Assembly: GCA_013823855.1 (NCBI GenBank)
Contig: PNMW01000072.1
Location: 1-64,000, forward strand
Origin: Lysobacteraceae bacterium
GTDB taxonomy: Bacteria; Pseudomonadota; Gammaproteobacteria; Nevskiales; Nevskiaceae
Direction: 5' to 3'
Length of the DNA stretch: 64,000 nt
The position numbers and the translations under genes were made by a program. This document shows positions 20,601 to 29,344 of this stretch, piece by piece. The stretch's first letter is position 1. The number at the start of each line of letters is the position of its first letter. The notes under the pieces are model-generated. The model made no database searches, was not told the DNA's origin, and was given only the letters and a program-made list of their open reading frames with translations.

Positions 20601-22111
20601 GCAACGTGCTGCCGCGCGGTCACGCCGTGGTCTTGCGCAGCGGCCGCGAGTTCGAAGCGCAGCTCGGGCCGGTGCCCGATGGCGTGCAGCTGCGGGTGGT
20701 CGCGCATCCGGATGATCCGGGTGCCAAGCTGCTGGTGCTCGAAGCCTCCGACGACGCCGGCCTGATCCGCGCCGCCCAGGCCTTGAGCCTCGGCATGGCG
20801 ACGCTCGATGGCGCCGCCGCCCCGATCCAGGAACTGAACCTGCCGCCGCCGCCGCCGCGCGGCAGCGCGCCGCGCTGGCTCGACCCCGACCTGGCGGTCC
20901 GGCTCGGGCCGCTGGCCAGCGGCCCGACCAGCGTCCGCGGGCTGACGCCGGGGCCGATCAGCTACGACTTCCGCCTGCCGCCGGATCTCTGGTTCTACGG
21001 CAATGACGGCGCCGAGCTGGACGTGCTCTACCGCTATGCACCGATCACCGCGCCCGGCGCCACCTTGAGCACCCTGCTCAACGAGGCCTTCATCGCCTCG
21101 ACGACCCTGGCCAATGCCGGCGGCAATGGCGCGGCGACCGCCGATGCCCGGATCACGCCCGATCGCAGCCGGATCAGCATCCCGGCCGGCCGCCTCGGTG
21201 CCAGCAACCGCCTGAGCTTCCAGTACCAGTTCCGGCGCATCGCCGCGAAACCCTGCGAATCGTTCCAGGCCGACGCGCTCGGCGGCTCGATCGACCCGGA
21301 ATCATCGCTGAAGCTCGGCCCGCACGGCCGCTATGCCGAATGGCCGGACCTCGGGCGATTCCAGAGTGGCGGCCTGCCGTTCTCGCTGCAGTCGGACTAC
21401 GGCGAGACCGCCGTCCTGGTGCCGGACAACGCCGACGAGGATGCGCTGTCGGCGACGCTGATGGTCGCCGGCCACTTCGGCCAGATCACCGGCGCGCCGG
21501 CGCTGCGGATCGCCGTCGACGGCATCGGCAACGGCAGCCAGCACGCCGACCGCGAGCTGCTGCTGATCGGCCGGCAGACCCAGCTGGCGCTGCCGCAGGA
21601 CTGGCTGGCCGGCCTGCCGGTGGCGCTCGGCGCCGACAACGTCACCCTGAAGCCGCCCGGGGCCATCGACAGCCTGCACGCCTGGGCCTCCGGCCGCGAC
21701 CTCGAAGGCGCGCGCAGCTATGCCGGCCGGATGCTGGCCGGCGGCGGCAGCGATCTGGGCATGATCATCGGCGCCCGTTCGCCGTTCGGCAGCGGCTCGG
21801 CGGTCTGGCTCGCGGCCGGCCCCGGCGTGTCGCTGCTCAGCGTCGCCGAAGCCCTGATCGATCCGTCACGCCGGCAGTTCATCGAAGGCGATGTCGCACT
21901 GCTGCGCGGCACCAAGGTCAGCGGCTACCTGCTCGGCGATCGCTGGGGCGTCGGCCGCCTGCCGCTGCACCGGCAGTTCCGCGAATGGCTGAGCCGCCGG
22001 CCGTGGCTGATGACGCCGCTGGCACTGGTGTTCGCCACCCTCGCCATGCTGCTGATGTACCGCTCGCTGAGCCACCGCGCGGCACGCCGCCTGAAAGGCG
22101 GCGGCGCATGA
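17636..22111 (+). CDS. bcsAB: Fused cellulose synthase BcsA-BcsB
   Basis: A single 1491-residue frame holds both the catalytic and periplasmic subunits. The BcsA part has membrane helices, then the GT2 domain with DDGRR (about 180), FDCDH (about 229), TVTEDAHT (about 325) and QRIRW (about 362). A PilZ domain follows with RKQLRR (about 561) and DVSTGG (about 593), so it should bind c-di-GMP. Residues about 724-742 (SAVLLIAALLLGS then GGEARA) look like a retained BcsB signal peptide, now an internal hydrophobic segment. The BcsB part (about 750-1490) ends in a membrane helix (LALVFATLAMLLMYRSL). The enzyme polymerises UDP-glucose into cellulose and moves it across the inner membrane. Start is TTG, preceded by AAAGGGG. 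Comparable AcsAB fusions are known in Komagataeibacter. Confidence 0.93.
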   Translation: MSAARADRAPRGLIGTAGLMIGLAVMWSALWGFATTPTTLGWQFTAGALAVLVAILLPRRSRLMLLLLMALSIAFSTRYLYWRYTETLPIGPAHTVLDLVLAIGLIAAETYAYLILLLGYFQVMWPLQRRPVPLPENPDQWPMVDIYIPTYNEPLSVVKPTVLAALEMDWPQDRIKVYLLDDGRRPEFAVFAKQVGAVHMTRPDNNHAKAGNINHALTKTRGEFIAIFDCDHIPTRSFLQLTLGTLLEDPKMALVQTPHHFFSPDPFERNLKTFRKVPNEGELFYGLLQDGNDLWNAAFFCGSCAVIRRTALAEIGGIAVETVTEDAHTALRLHQRGWNSAYINIPQAAGLATESLSAHIGQRIRWARGMAQIFRVDNPLFAKGLKFGQRLCYTNAMAHFFYGLPRLVFLTSPMAFLLFGAQIIRAEALMIVAYALPHLALAVIANSRVQGRHRHSWWAEVYETVLATFIILPTTLALINPKLGKFNVTAKGGIVDRDYFDGDIAKPYFFLYLLNMLGIGVGIGRLFFGGMELTQTVYLNMAWATYNLIILGAALSVAGERKQLRRTVRVEDELKASVRRPGSRKPVQTSTFDVSTGGLALLPSAELADLVIGDAIEVSLESPGRRLWLPGIVRRNDRDLLTLEFDSLSIAQESSLTQSLFGRADAWMDWRDRGVRDKPLKAMLMIFRISLAGSAKFWRWVGRQSLQAMRLNRAAPARSGHGPSAVLLIAALLLGSGGEARAQPPATAPAAAKPEAASVLTARPAADPYAVATTAGVAKATSDQAVHETTRVLSFADLGVGFPLRLTTVFAQASVAIPLRRDQVVTAARLRLKFAHSPSLVGRFSSIAALVNDEVVDTFALDPATSARGERVIDINPALFLEFNQLRFDAAMHYVDVERECEDPTHTSLWSLISNQSTIELTLASLPQPANLSRLPRPFFEPNDPRRLRLPMAFSARPGSDAMTAAAITASWFGALADYRGAEFPVSYGNVLPRGHAVVLRSGREFEAQLGPVPDGVQLRVVAHPDDPGAKLLVLEASDDAGLIRAAQALSLGMATLDGAAAPIQELNLPPPPPRGSAPRWLDPDLAVRLGPLASGPTSVRGLTPGPISYDFRLPPDLWFYGNDGAELDVLYRYAPITAPGATLSTLLNEAFIASTTLANAGGNGAATADARITPDRSRISIPAGRLGASNRLSFQYQFRRIAAKPCESFQADALGGSIDPESSLKLGPHGRYAEWPDLGRFQSGGLPFSLQSDYGETAVLVPDNADEDALSATLMVAGHFGQITGAPALRIAVDGIGNGSQHADRELLLIGRQTQLALPQDWLAGLPVALGADNVTLKPPGAIDSLHAWASGRDLEGARSYAGRMLAGGGSDLGMIIGARSPFGSGSAVWLAAGPGVSLLSVAEALIDPSRRQFIEGDVALLRGTKVSGYLLGDRWGVGRLPLHRQFREWLSRRPWLMTPLALVFATLAMLLMYRSLSHRAARRLKGGGA

Positions 22112-23247
22112 GACCAGTGCTATCCCGCCGACGCCTGCTCGCTGCCGGCGTCGGCCTCGGACTGAGCCTGAAACTGCCGGCAGACGACACCCCGAGCGAC
22201 CCGCAGCGGTGGCCGGCCTGGGAGCAGTTCGCCGCCGGTTTCATCCGCGACGACGGCCGGGTCGTCGACTGGACCGACAACGCCCGCAGCACCTCCGAGG
22301 GCCAGTCGTACGCGCTGTTCTTCGCGCTGGTCGCCAACGATCGAACGCGCTTCGAGCGGATCCTCGGCTGGACTCGCGACAACCTCGCGGCCGGCAGCCT
22401 GGGCGAGCACCTGCCGGCCTGGCACTGGGGCAAGACCGAGACCGATGTGGCGCCGCGCTGGGACGTCATCGATCCCAACTCGGCATCCGATGCCGACCTG
22501 TGGATCGCCTACGCGCTGCTGCAGGCCGGCCGGCGCTGGGCGCGCCCGGAACTGGCCGCCGAGGCCCAGGCGCTGCTGGCGCTGGTCGAGGCCCGCGAAC
22601 TGCGCCGCGCCAGCGCCCACACCTTGCTGCTGCCGGGGCCGCAGGGCTTCGAGAGCGAGGCCGGCCTGCGGCTGAACCCGAGCTATCTGCCGCCGTTCCT
22701 GCTGAAGAACCTCGCGGTCGAGCGGCCGAACGGGCCGTGGCAGGCGGTGCTCGACAGCCATGTCCGGATGCTGCCATCGCTGGCGCCCGGCGGCCGGACG
22801 CCGGACTGGTACCTGCTGACGCCGCGCGGTCCGCGCCTCGACACGCCGAGCGACGGCCGCGGCAGCTACGACGCGATCCGCAACTACCTGTGGGCCGGAC
22901 TCGGCCCGGCCTCGATGCCGGAAGCCCGCGCCCAGCTCGCTGCGCTGAAGCCGTTCCTGGCGCTGCTGCGCGGCATCGGCCGGACACCGGAGGTGTGGTA
23001 CCCGGACGGCCGCGCGCCGACCGGCATCGGCCCGCCCGGCTTCGACGCCGCGCTGCTGCCGTTCCTCAAGGCCTGCGGCGCCGACGATCTCGCCAGCGCC
23101 GCCCGCGCGCGGCTCGACCGCGCCCGGCTCGGCGACCTGCTCGGCTCGCCGGCCCGCTATTACGACCAGGTGCTCGCGCTGTTCGGCGAAGCCCACGACC
23201 AGAATCGCTATCGCTTCGGCCCTGACGGCCGATTGGAGCTGCCATGA
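22108..23247 (+). CDS. bcsZ: Endo-1,4-beta-glucanase BcsZ (GH8)
   Basis: A 379-residue glycoside hydrolase family 8 cellulase of cellulose operons. E64 in STSEGQSYALFF is the expected catalytic acid, and SASDADLWIAYAL (about 127-139) is the GH8 signature. The WHWGKTETD and YDAIRNYLWAG segments also fit the family. The N-terminus (SRRRLLAAGVGLGLSL) is a signal peptide with a twin-arginine-like motif. BcsZ trims nascent cellulose in the periplasm. The ATG overlaps the bcsAB stop (ATGA), indicating coupled translation; its own stop overlaps the start of bcsC in the same way. Alternative names in other species are CMCax or YhjM. Confidence 0.92.
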   Translation: MRPVLSRRRLLAAGVGLGLSLKLPADDTPSDPQRWPAWEQFAAGFIRDDGRVVDWTDNARSTSEGQSYALFFALVANDRTRFERILGWTRDNLAAGSLGEHLPAWHWGKTETDVAPRWDVIDPNSASDADLWIAYALLQAGRRWARPELAAEAQALLALVEARELRRASAHTLLLPGPQGFESEAGLRLNPSYLPPFLLKNLAVERPNGPWQAVLDSHVRMLPSLAPGGRTPDWYLLTPRGPRLDTPSDGRGSYDAIRNYLWAGLGPASMPEARAQLAALKPFLALLRGIGRTPEVWYPDGRAPTGIGPPGFDAALLPFLKACGADDLASAARARLDRARLGDLLGSPARYYDQVLALFGEAHDQNRYRFGPDGRLELP

Positions 23248-26200
23248 AGCCGTCGCACCCGCCCCGCCGTCTCAGCCACCGAACCTGGCTGTACGCGGTG
23301 CCGATCCTGTTCGCCGCCGGCGGCAGCCTGCCGGCGCAGGCGCAGCCCGATCCGGCCGCGCTCGGCGCGCTGATCGAGCAGGGCCGCTACTGGGACGGCC
23401 GCGAGCAGGTCGCGCGCGCCCGTGAAGCCTGGCAGCGCGTGGTCGATGCCGACCCGTCCAACAGCGAGGCGCTGGCCCGGCTGGTGGCGCTGGCCAGCCG
23501 CCAGAACGACGGCGCCGCCGCCCGCCTCTATCTCGAACGCCTGCGCAAGGCGGTGCCGCCCGGCAGCGCGGTGCTCAAGGAGGCCGAAGCCCTGGTCGCC
23601 GGTGGCAGCGCCCCCCGGCGCAACAGCGACATCACGCCCGATCAGGCCGCGCTGACCCGCGCCCGCGCAGCCGCCGCCGCGCAGGACTACGACGGCGCGC
23701 TGACCGCCTAGGGCAGGCCTTCGGCGGCGAGCCGAAGGGCGGCCCGAACGCGCTGGAGTACTACCAGACGCTCGGCGCCACCGACGCCGGCTGGGCACCG
23801 GCCGAACGCTGGCTGCGCGACAACGCCGCCCGCAATCCGGGCGATGCCAACGCCGCGCTGGCCTTCGCCCAGCACCTGACCTATCGCGAACGCACCCGTC
23901 GCGAAGGCATCGACAAGCTGGTCGCGCTGCGCGCCCAGCCGACGGTCGGCGCCAGCGCCCGCAAGTCCTGGCGGCAGGCGCTGATCTGGCTGGAACCGCG
24001 TTCGGCCGATGCCGGCCGCTACCGCGACTTCCTGGCCGCCGAGCCCGACGACGCCGAAGTCAAGGCCAAGCTCGCCAGCCTCGCCAATGCCCAGCGCGCC
24101 GAAGCCAACGCCGCCTACGGCGCCAGGGTCAAGCAGCTGTTCACGACTGCCGAAGGTGGCGATCTGGCCAGCGCCGAAGCCGGCTTCAACGACATCCTGA
24201 AGCGCAGCCCGAACAACGCCGACGCGCTCGGCGGCCTCGGCGTCGTGCGGCTGCGCCAGCAGCGCTACGACGAGGCCAGGACCTATCTCGACCGCGCGCG
24301 CGCCGCCTCGCCGTCGACCGCCGGCCGCTGGCGCGACGCCCTGCTGGCGGCGACCTTCTGGTCGCGGATCCAGGGCGCCGAGAAGTCCCGGGTGGCCGGC
24401 GACTACGCGGCGGCCGATGCCGGCTACGGCGCGGCGTTTGCCGCAGCACCTGCCGAGGTCCCGGATGCGATCCGCCTCGCCCACGCCGACGTGCTGCTGA
24501 ACCGGGGCAAGGACAGGGACGCCGAGGCGATCGCCCGCGATGCGCTGCGCCGCGACGGCAACAACGCCGATGCGATCGCCGTGCTGCTGACCGTGCTGAG
24601 CCGCAGCGGCCGCGACGCCGAAGCGCTGGCACTGGCGCGCAAGGCGCCGGCGACCTTGCGGCCGCAGGTCGAGGCGCTGCGCGGCGAACAGCTGCGCCGG
24701 CGCGCCAAGCAGGCGCGTGACGGCGGCGATCTGGTGCAGAGCGAACGCCTGCTCAACGATGCGCTGATCGAACAGCCGACCAATCCCTGGGTGCGCCTCG
24801 ACCTGTCCGAGGTCTATCGCAAGCAGGGCCGCCGTGCCGAAGCCGCGACCTTGCTCGACGGCCTGGCCGCCACCCATGGCCGCAACAAGGACGTCCGTCT
24901 GGCCCAGGCCTACTTCGCCGCCGAGCAGCAGGACTGGGCCGGCGTGCTGAACCGGCTGGAAACCTTCGCCGAGGACGAGCGCAGCCCGGAAGCGACGGAG
25001 CTGCAGCGGCGCGCCTGGGTGCAATACCAATTGGAACGCGCGCGCATCGCGCTGCGCCGCAGCCGGCCGGGCGACGCCCACCGCATCCTCACTGAAACCG
25101 ATGTCGCCGCCGACGGCGATCCGGAACTGCTGTCGGCGCTGGCCAACGGCTGGGCCGAGCTGAAGGACCCGGCCCGCGCCGTCGCCTACATGCGCCGGGC
25201 GATGGGCGATGGCCGGAGCGCCACGCCGGCGCTGCGCGCGCAGTACGCGGCGCTGCTGCTGAGCGCCGGCCAGGACGCCGAATTCGAAGTGGTCGCCGAG
25301 GATCTGGCGCGCCGCAAGGACATCGATCCGGCCGGCCAGGCGGCGCTCGACGAACTGGTGATCGGCTACCGGATCAAGCTCGCCGACCGCGCCCGCAGCG
25401 GGCGGCGTTTCCCGGAAGCCTATGTCCAGCTGCGCGACGCGGTGGCCCGCTATCCGTCGAACGTGCAGGTGCAGATGGCGCTGGCCCGGCTGCTGACCGA
25501 CGCCCGCGACATCGACGCCGCGACGGCGATCTACACCAGCCTCGCCAAGCGCGCGCCGGACGACGGCGACATCCGTCTCGGTCTGGTCGACACCCTGCTG
25601 GCCGGCGGCCGGCTGCCCGAGGCGCAGCGCGAGATCGACCGCGGCCTGAGCAGCGACGCCGGCAATCCGCGCTGGCTGCGGGCTTCGGCCCGGCTGGCCG
25701 AGCAGGAAGGCCGCAAGGGCGCCGCGCTGAAGGCCTATCGCCGCGCCGACGAGTTGGAACGCGAGTCGCCGGCCGAACAGCCGGCGCCGCTGCTGGCCTG
25801 GATCGATCCGCGCCAGCCCGAGCTGGCCTTGCCGCCCGCCGTGGCGCAGATGCTGGCGGCGACCACGCCGGATGCGCCGGGGCCGCTGTCGCCGCGCGCC
25901 AGCGGTCTGGCCAGCGCGCCATCGGTGCAGGCGGCGGTGACGCCGCCGGCCGCCGGCCTGCGCGTCAGCAACACGCTGAGCGATGGCAGCCCGATCGGCG
26001 CCTGGCAGGCGGCACAGGTCCAGCAGCCGGTCTGGCTGAAGCTCACCGAGGTCGCGGCGCCGAAGACCGATGCCGAAGCCAATGCTGTGGCGGCCGGCCG
26101 CTACCCGATCGAGCCGGGGCCGGTCGGCCGGCTGGAGTCGGCGACCAGCGGCTGGGTCGGCGGCGAAACCGCGATCCGCTCGCGCAAGGGCGAAGGCGGC

Positions 26201-27274
26201 CTGTCGCAGCTGTTCGACATCGAAACGCCGGTGACCTTGAACCTTGCGGAAACCAGCTTCGGCCAGGTGTCGGTATCGGCCTCGCCGGTCTATCTGGACG
26301 CCGGCACCGCCAGTGGCCGACGGCTGCTGCGGGTCGGCACCGGCGCGCTGGTCGGCGGCACCGAGACCGGCACCCGCGACGCCGGCGGCGTCGCCTTCGG
26401 GCTCGGCTACAAGCTCGGCGACTTCAAGGCCGACATCGGCGTGTCGCCGATCGGCTTCGAGGTGGAACGCCTGGTCGGCGGCCTGTCGTGGCGCTACAAC
26501 CCGGATCAATGGCGGCTCGGCGCCGAAGTGTCGCGGCGCGCGGTGGCGGAAAGCCTGCTCGCCTACGCCGGCGCCAAGGACCCGCTGCTCGGCAAGACCT
26601 ACGGCGGCGTGTCGCGCAGCGGCGGCCGGGTCGACGTCGCCTGGGATACCGGCGACTTCGGCCTGTACGGCTACGGCGGCTTTTACAGCTACGACGGCCG
26701 CAACGTCGAAACCAATGCCTCGGTGCTCGGTGGCGCCGGTGCCTTCGGCCGCACCGCGCTGGCGCCGAATCACGGCCTGACCTACGGCCTGAACCTGACC
26801 GTGTTCGGCTTCGACGACAACCGCCGCTTCTACACCTTCGGCCACGGCGGCTACTTCAGCCCGCAGATCTTCACGGCGGTGACGGTGCCGGTGCAGTGGG
26901 CCGGCATCCGCGGCGCGCTGAGCTGGAACCTGAGCGCCGCAGTCGGCGTGCAGAGCTTCCGCGAGGACGGCGCGCCGTACTACCCGGGCTTCGACGGCCT
27001 GCAGTCGGAACTGGAGCGGGTCGCGGCGCTCAATCCGGAACTGGAGCTGAGCACCGGCTACGCCTCGCAGCGCAGCACCGGCCTCGGCTACACGGCCAAG
27101 GCGCTCAGCGAATACCGGGTGGCGCCGCGGCTGACCGTCGGCGGCCTGTTCTCGATCGACAACGCCCGCAACTTCCGCGAGCTGCAGGCGCACGGTTACC
27201 TGCGCTGGTATTTCTCGGCGCAGCCGCCGGAAGCCACCGACCCGGCGCCGATCCTGCCGTTCTACCAGTACTGA
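23244..27274 (+). pseudogene. bcsC: Cellulose export protein BcsC, interrupted by a frameshift
   Basis: BcsC is a periplasmic TPR scaffold joined to an outer-membrane beta-barrel that exports cellulose. Here the first 155 codons (signal peptide, then TPR-like helices ending AQDYDGALTA) run into a TAG at 23709-23711. The same protein continues without a break in the +2 frame from 23711 (GQAFGGEPKGG, NALEYYQTLG) to the stop at 27274. One missing base restores a single ~1343-residue protein, normal for the family. The C-terminal barrel (about the last 330 residues, ending PILPFYQY) is complete. Either the strain has a recent one-base deletion or the sequence has an error at the GGG. An in-frame ATG at 24245 could allow an N-truncated product, but without a signal peptide. 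Confidence 0.9.
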
Positions 27275-27278
27275 CGCC

Positions 27279-27707
27279 ATGACCTCGTCCATCCCGAAAT
27301 CGTCCCGCCGGCTCGGCCTGCTGCTGATCGGCGCCCGCCTGGCCCTGCTGCCGGCCACCGCCGGCGCCGCCGATCCGCCGGCGCCGCTGCTGAGCGCCAG
27401 CCCGAGCGGTGCCGAGCTGATGCTGAAGACGCTCGAGGACCGGCTCGGCGGCAATCCCTTCGACCCGGTGGCGATGAACAACCTGGCGATCGTCAAGCTC
27501 GGCGAGAACAACCCGTACGCGGCGGCCGAACTGCTTGGCCGCGCCTACCAGCTGGCCGCCGACAACCCGGTGATCGCCGACAACCACGCCCGCCTGAATG
27601 CCTGGATCGAGGCGCGCGCCAAGGCCTCGCGCAAGAAGGGCGAGCCGGTCGAGGACCCCGGCCTGCCGTTTCCGCCCGAGCCGCCCGCGCTGTGGCGATC
27701 GCGTTGA
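27279..27707 (+). CDS. Small exported helical-repeat protein of the cellulose operon
   Basis: A 142-residue protein with a signal peptide (LLLIGARLALLPATAGAA, cleavage near residue 31). The mature part contains a single TPR-like helix pair (NPFDPVAMNNLAIVKLGE, NPYAAAELLGRAYQLA) and a Pro-rich tail. It starts 4 bases after the bcsC stop, so it belongs to the same transcript. No named family was recognised. A small periplasmic TPR protein could dock on the TPR scaffold of BcsC; this is inference from position and fold only. Confidence 0.7.
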   Translation: MTSSIPKSSRRLGLLLIGARLALLPATAGAADPPAPLLSASPSGAELMLKTLEDRLGGNPFDPVAMNNLAIVKLGENNPYAAAELLGRAYQLAADNPVIADNHARLNAWIEARAKASRKKGEPVEDPGLPFPPEPPALWRSR

Positions 27708-27727
27708 TCCCGTTTCCGAGAATTCCG

Positions 27728-28522
27728 ATGAAGCCAAGCACCCTGCTGCTGCCGCTATTCCCGCTGTTCGCCATCGCCGCCACCGGCTGCACCTCCCAGG
27801 TCGACGACATCGAGACCCCGGACCTGACGTCGCCAGCCGCGCTGCCGATCGGCATCTTCGTCGGCCGCACCAGCTTCCAGTCGTCGCCGGACACCGTGGT
27901 CAGCACCGCGCTGATCGAGCCGAACGGCCGGATCGTCGTGGTCGGCGACCAGGCCGAATACCTGGCCTCCGGCCTGTACTCGACGGCCGGCCGCGGCATC
28001 AACGCCCAGGTCCGCTTCCACGTGCCGAACCTGCGCGACGAGGACGGCGCGCCGGTGGCGCCGGCCAGCAACGCCGACTTCATCGGCACCTACACGCCGC
28101 AGGTCGATTTCACCGGCACCTTCGTGCGCAGCGACGGCGACGCCGGCTCGATGAACTTCGTCTACGACGAGCAGACCGAAGTCCGCCCCGATCTGCGAAC
28201 CCTGGTCGGCACCTGGTCCAACGCCGACGCCTTCGGCGATGCCAGCGTCAGCTTCACCTTCGTCAACGGCGGCGGCTTCAGCGGGCTGGACGCCGCCGGC
28301 TGCCGCTTCACCGACGCCGAGGCGCAGATCATCGAGAGCCGCTACAACCTGTACCGGGTGCGCTTCTCGCGGACCTGCATCGGCGAGCCGGCGGCGACCC
28401 TGTTCACCGGCCTGATGACCGTGGTGTCGCGGACCGTCGCCGGCCAGACCGGCAACCAGATGATCCTGACCGGTTCGAACAGCACGGCCGCGGTCAGCTT
28501 CCAGTTGACCGAGGCGCGCTGA
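27728..28522 (+). CDS. Lipoprotein of unknown function at the end of the cellulose operon
   Basis: A 264-residue lipoprotein with signal LLLPLFPLFAIAATGC, the Cys being the lipidated residue (about 20). The mature part is rich in beta-strand patterns with repeated Gly/Thr/Phe (GIFVGRTSFQS, VDFTGTFVRSDG, SFTFVNGGGFSG) and ends FQLTEAR. This suggests a lipocalin-like or small barrel fold facing the periplasm or cell surface. Position +2 after the Cys is Ser, compatible with outer-membrane sorting. The ATG at 27728 is chosen because it starts the signal peptide; the frame extends upstream without coding character. It lies 20 bases after the preceding gene and ends the operon. No family match is recognised. 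Confidence 0.72.
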   Translation: MKPSTLLLPLFPLFAIAATGCTSQVDDIETPDLTSPAALPIGIFVGRTSFQSSPDTVVSTALIEPNGRIVVVGDQAEYLASGLYSTAGRGINAQVRFHVPNLRDEDGAPVAPASNADFIGTYTPQVDFTGTFVRSDGDAGSMNFVYDEQTEVRPDLRTLVGTWSNADAFGDASVSFTFVNGGGFSGLDAAGCRFTDAEAQIIESRYNLYRVRFSRTCIGEPAATLFTGLMTVVSRTVAGQTGNQMILTGSNSTAAVSFQLTEAR

Positions 28523-28533
28523 GACGTCTCAGC
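28518..28533. repeat. 16-bp perfect palindrome spanning two convergent stop codons
   Basis: GCTGAGACGTCTCAGC is a perfect inverted repeat. It contains the TGA stop of the rightward lipoprotein gene and the TGA stop of the leftward DUF455 gene, which are only 6 bases apart. There is no T-run, so it is at most a short hairpin at the ends of both transcripts. Confidence 0.6.
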
Positions 28534-29344
28534 CGGCGGCGAGCAGCAGCAGCCGCAGCTCCTCGTCGCCGAAGCCGGCCGCCCGGCGCGCGGTCTCGTT
28601 GATCGGCGGCCGGATGTTCATGCCCTGCTCGGCGAGCAGCCGCCGCGAGGTGCTCAGCGGATCGACGCCGCGCCGGGCGCACAGCCAGGCGTACCAGTCG
28701 CTGCCGATGCGGACATGGCCGACTTCCTCGGCGAGGATCACGTCGAGGATCGCCACGGTGTCGGCGTCGCCGATCTCGGTCAGCCGGCGAATGATCCCCG
28801 GCGTCACGTCGAGGCCGCGCGCTTCGAGCACCCTCGGCACGCAGCACATGCGGTCGAGGACGTCGTGGGCGGTCTTCTCGGCGGCTTCCCAGAGGCCGTT
28901 GTGCGCCGGCAGGTCGCCATAGTCGTAGCCGAGCGACTGCAGCCGCGCGCGCAGCATCGCGAAATGCCGCGCCTCGTCGCGCGCCACCGACAGCCAGTCG
29001 GCGTAGTAGCGGTCCGGCAGGCCGCGGAAGCGCCAGGCGGCATCGAGGGCCAGGTTGATGGCGTTGAACTCGATATGCGCCACCGCGTGGATCAGCGCCG
29101 CCCGGCCGGCCACGGTGCCGAGGCCGCGGGTCGGCACGTCGCGCGGGCGGATCAGTTCCGGCTTGTCGGGCCGGCCGGGCACCGCGGGATCGGGCCAGAC
29201 CGGCGCCGGACACGCGCCGATGCCGGCGCTGCCGCTGGCATCGAGCGCGGCCACCGCCGCCACCTTGGCGGCCGGATCGCGGACCCGCAGCGCATCGTGG
29301 ATCGCGGCGATCAGCGCCTCGGCGCTGCTCACGCGCACTGCCAT
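28529..29344 (-). CDS. DUF455 ferritin-like domain protein
   Basis: A 271-residue member of the DUF455 (COG2833) family, a ferritin-like diiron four-helix bundle related to MiaE-type hydroxylases. Metal-ligand motifs are visible: HAVAHIEFNAINLALD, VARDEARHFAML and VILAEEVGHVRIG. The PTRGLGTVAGRAALIHAVAH segment is characteristic. The reaction of DUF455 proteins is not established. Its start overlaps the end of the upstream fumarylacetoacetase-family gene by 16 bases, so the two are co-transcribed. Confidence 0.85.
   Translation of the reverse strand: MAVRVSSAEALIAAIHDALRVRDPAAKVAAVAALDASGSAGIGACPAPVWPDPAVPGRPDKPELIRPRDVPTRGLGTVAGRAALIHAVAHIEFNAINLALDAAWRFRGLPDRYYADWLSVARDEARHFAMLRARLQSLGYDYGDLPAHNGLWEAAEKTAHDVLDRMCCVPRVLEARGLDVTPGIIRRLTEIGDADTVAILDVILAEEVGHVRIGSDWYAWLCARRGVDPLSTSRRLLAEQGMNIRPPINETARRAAGFGDEELRLLLLAAG

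Noticed and set aside
17585..20707. Long open frame on the minus strand (about 1040 codons)
   Set aside because: It is antisense to bcsAB, whose motifs are clear. Long antisense frames are expected at this GC content and the product has no family features.
23708..27511. Long open frame on the minus strand (about 1267 codons)
   Set aside because: Antisense shadow of bcsC; composition is Arg/Gly/Ala-rich and repetitive without recognisable motifs.
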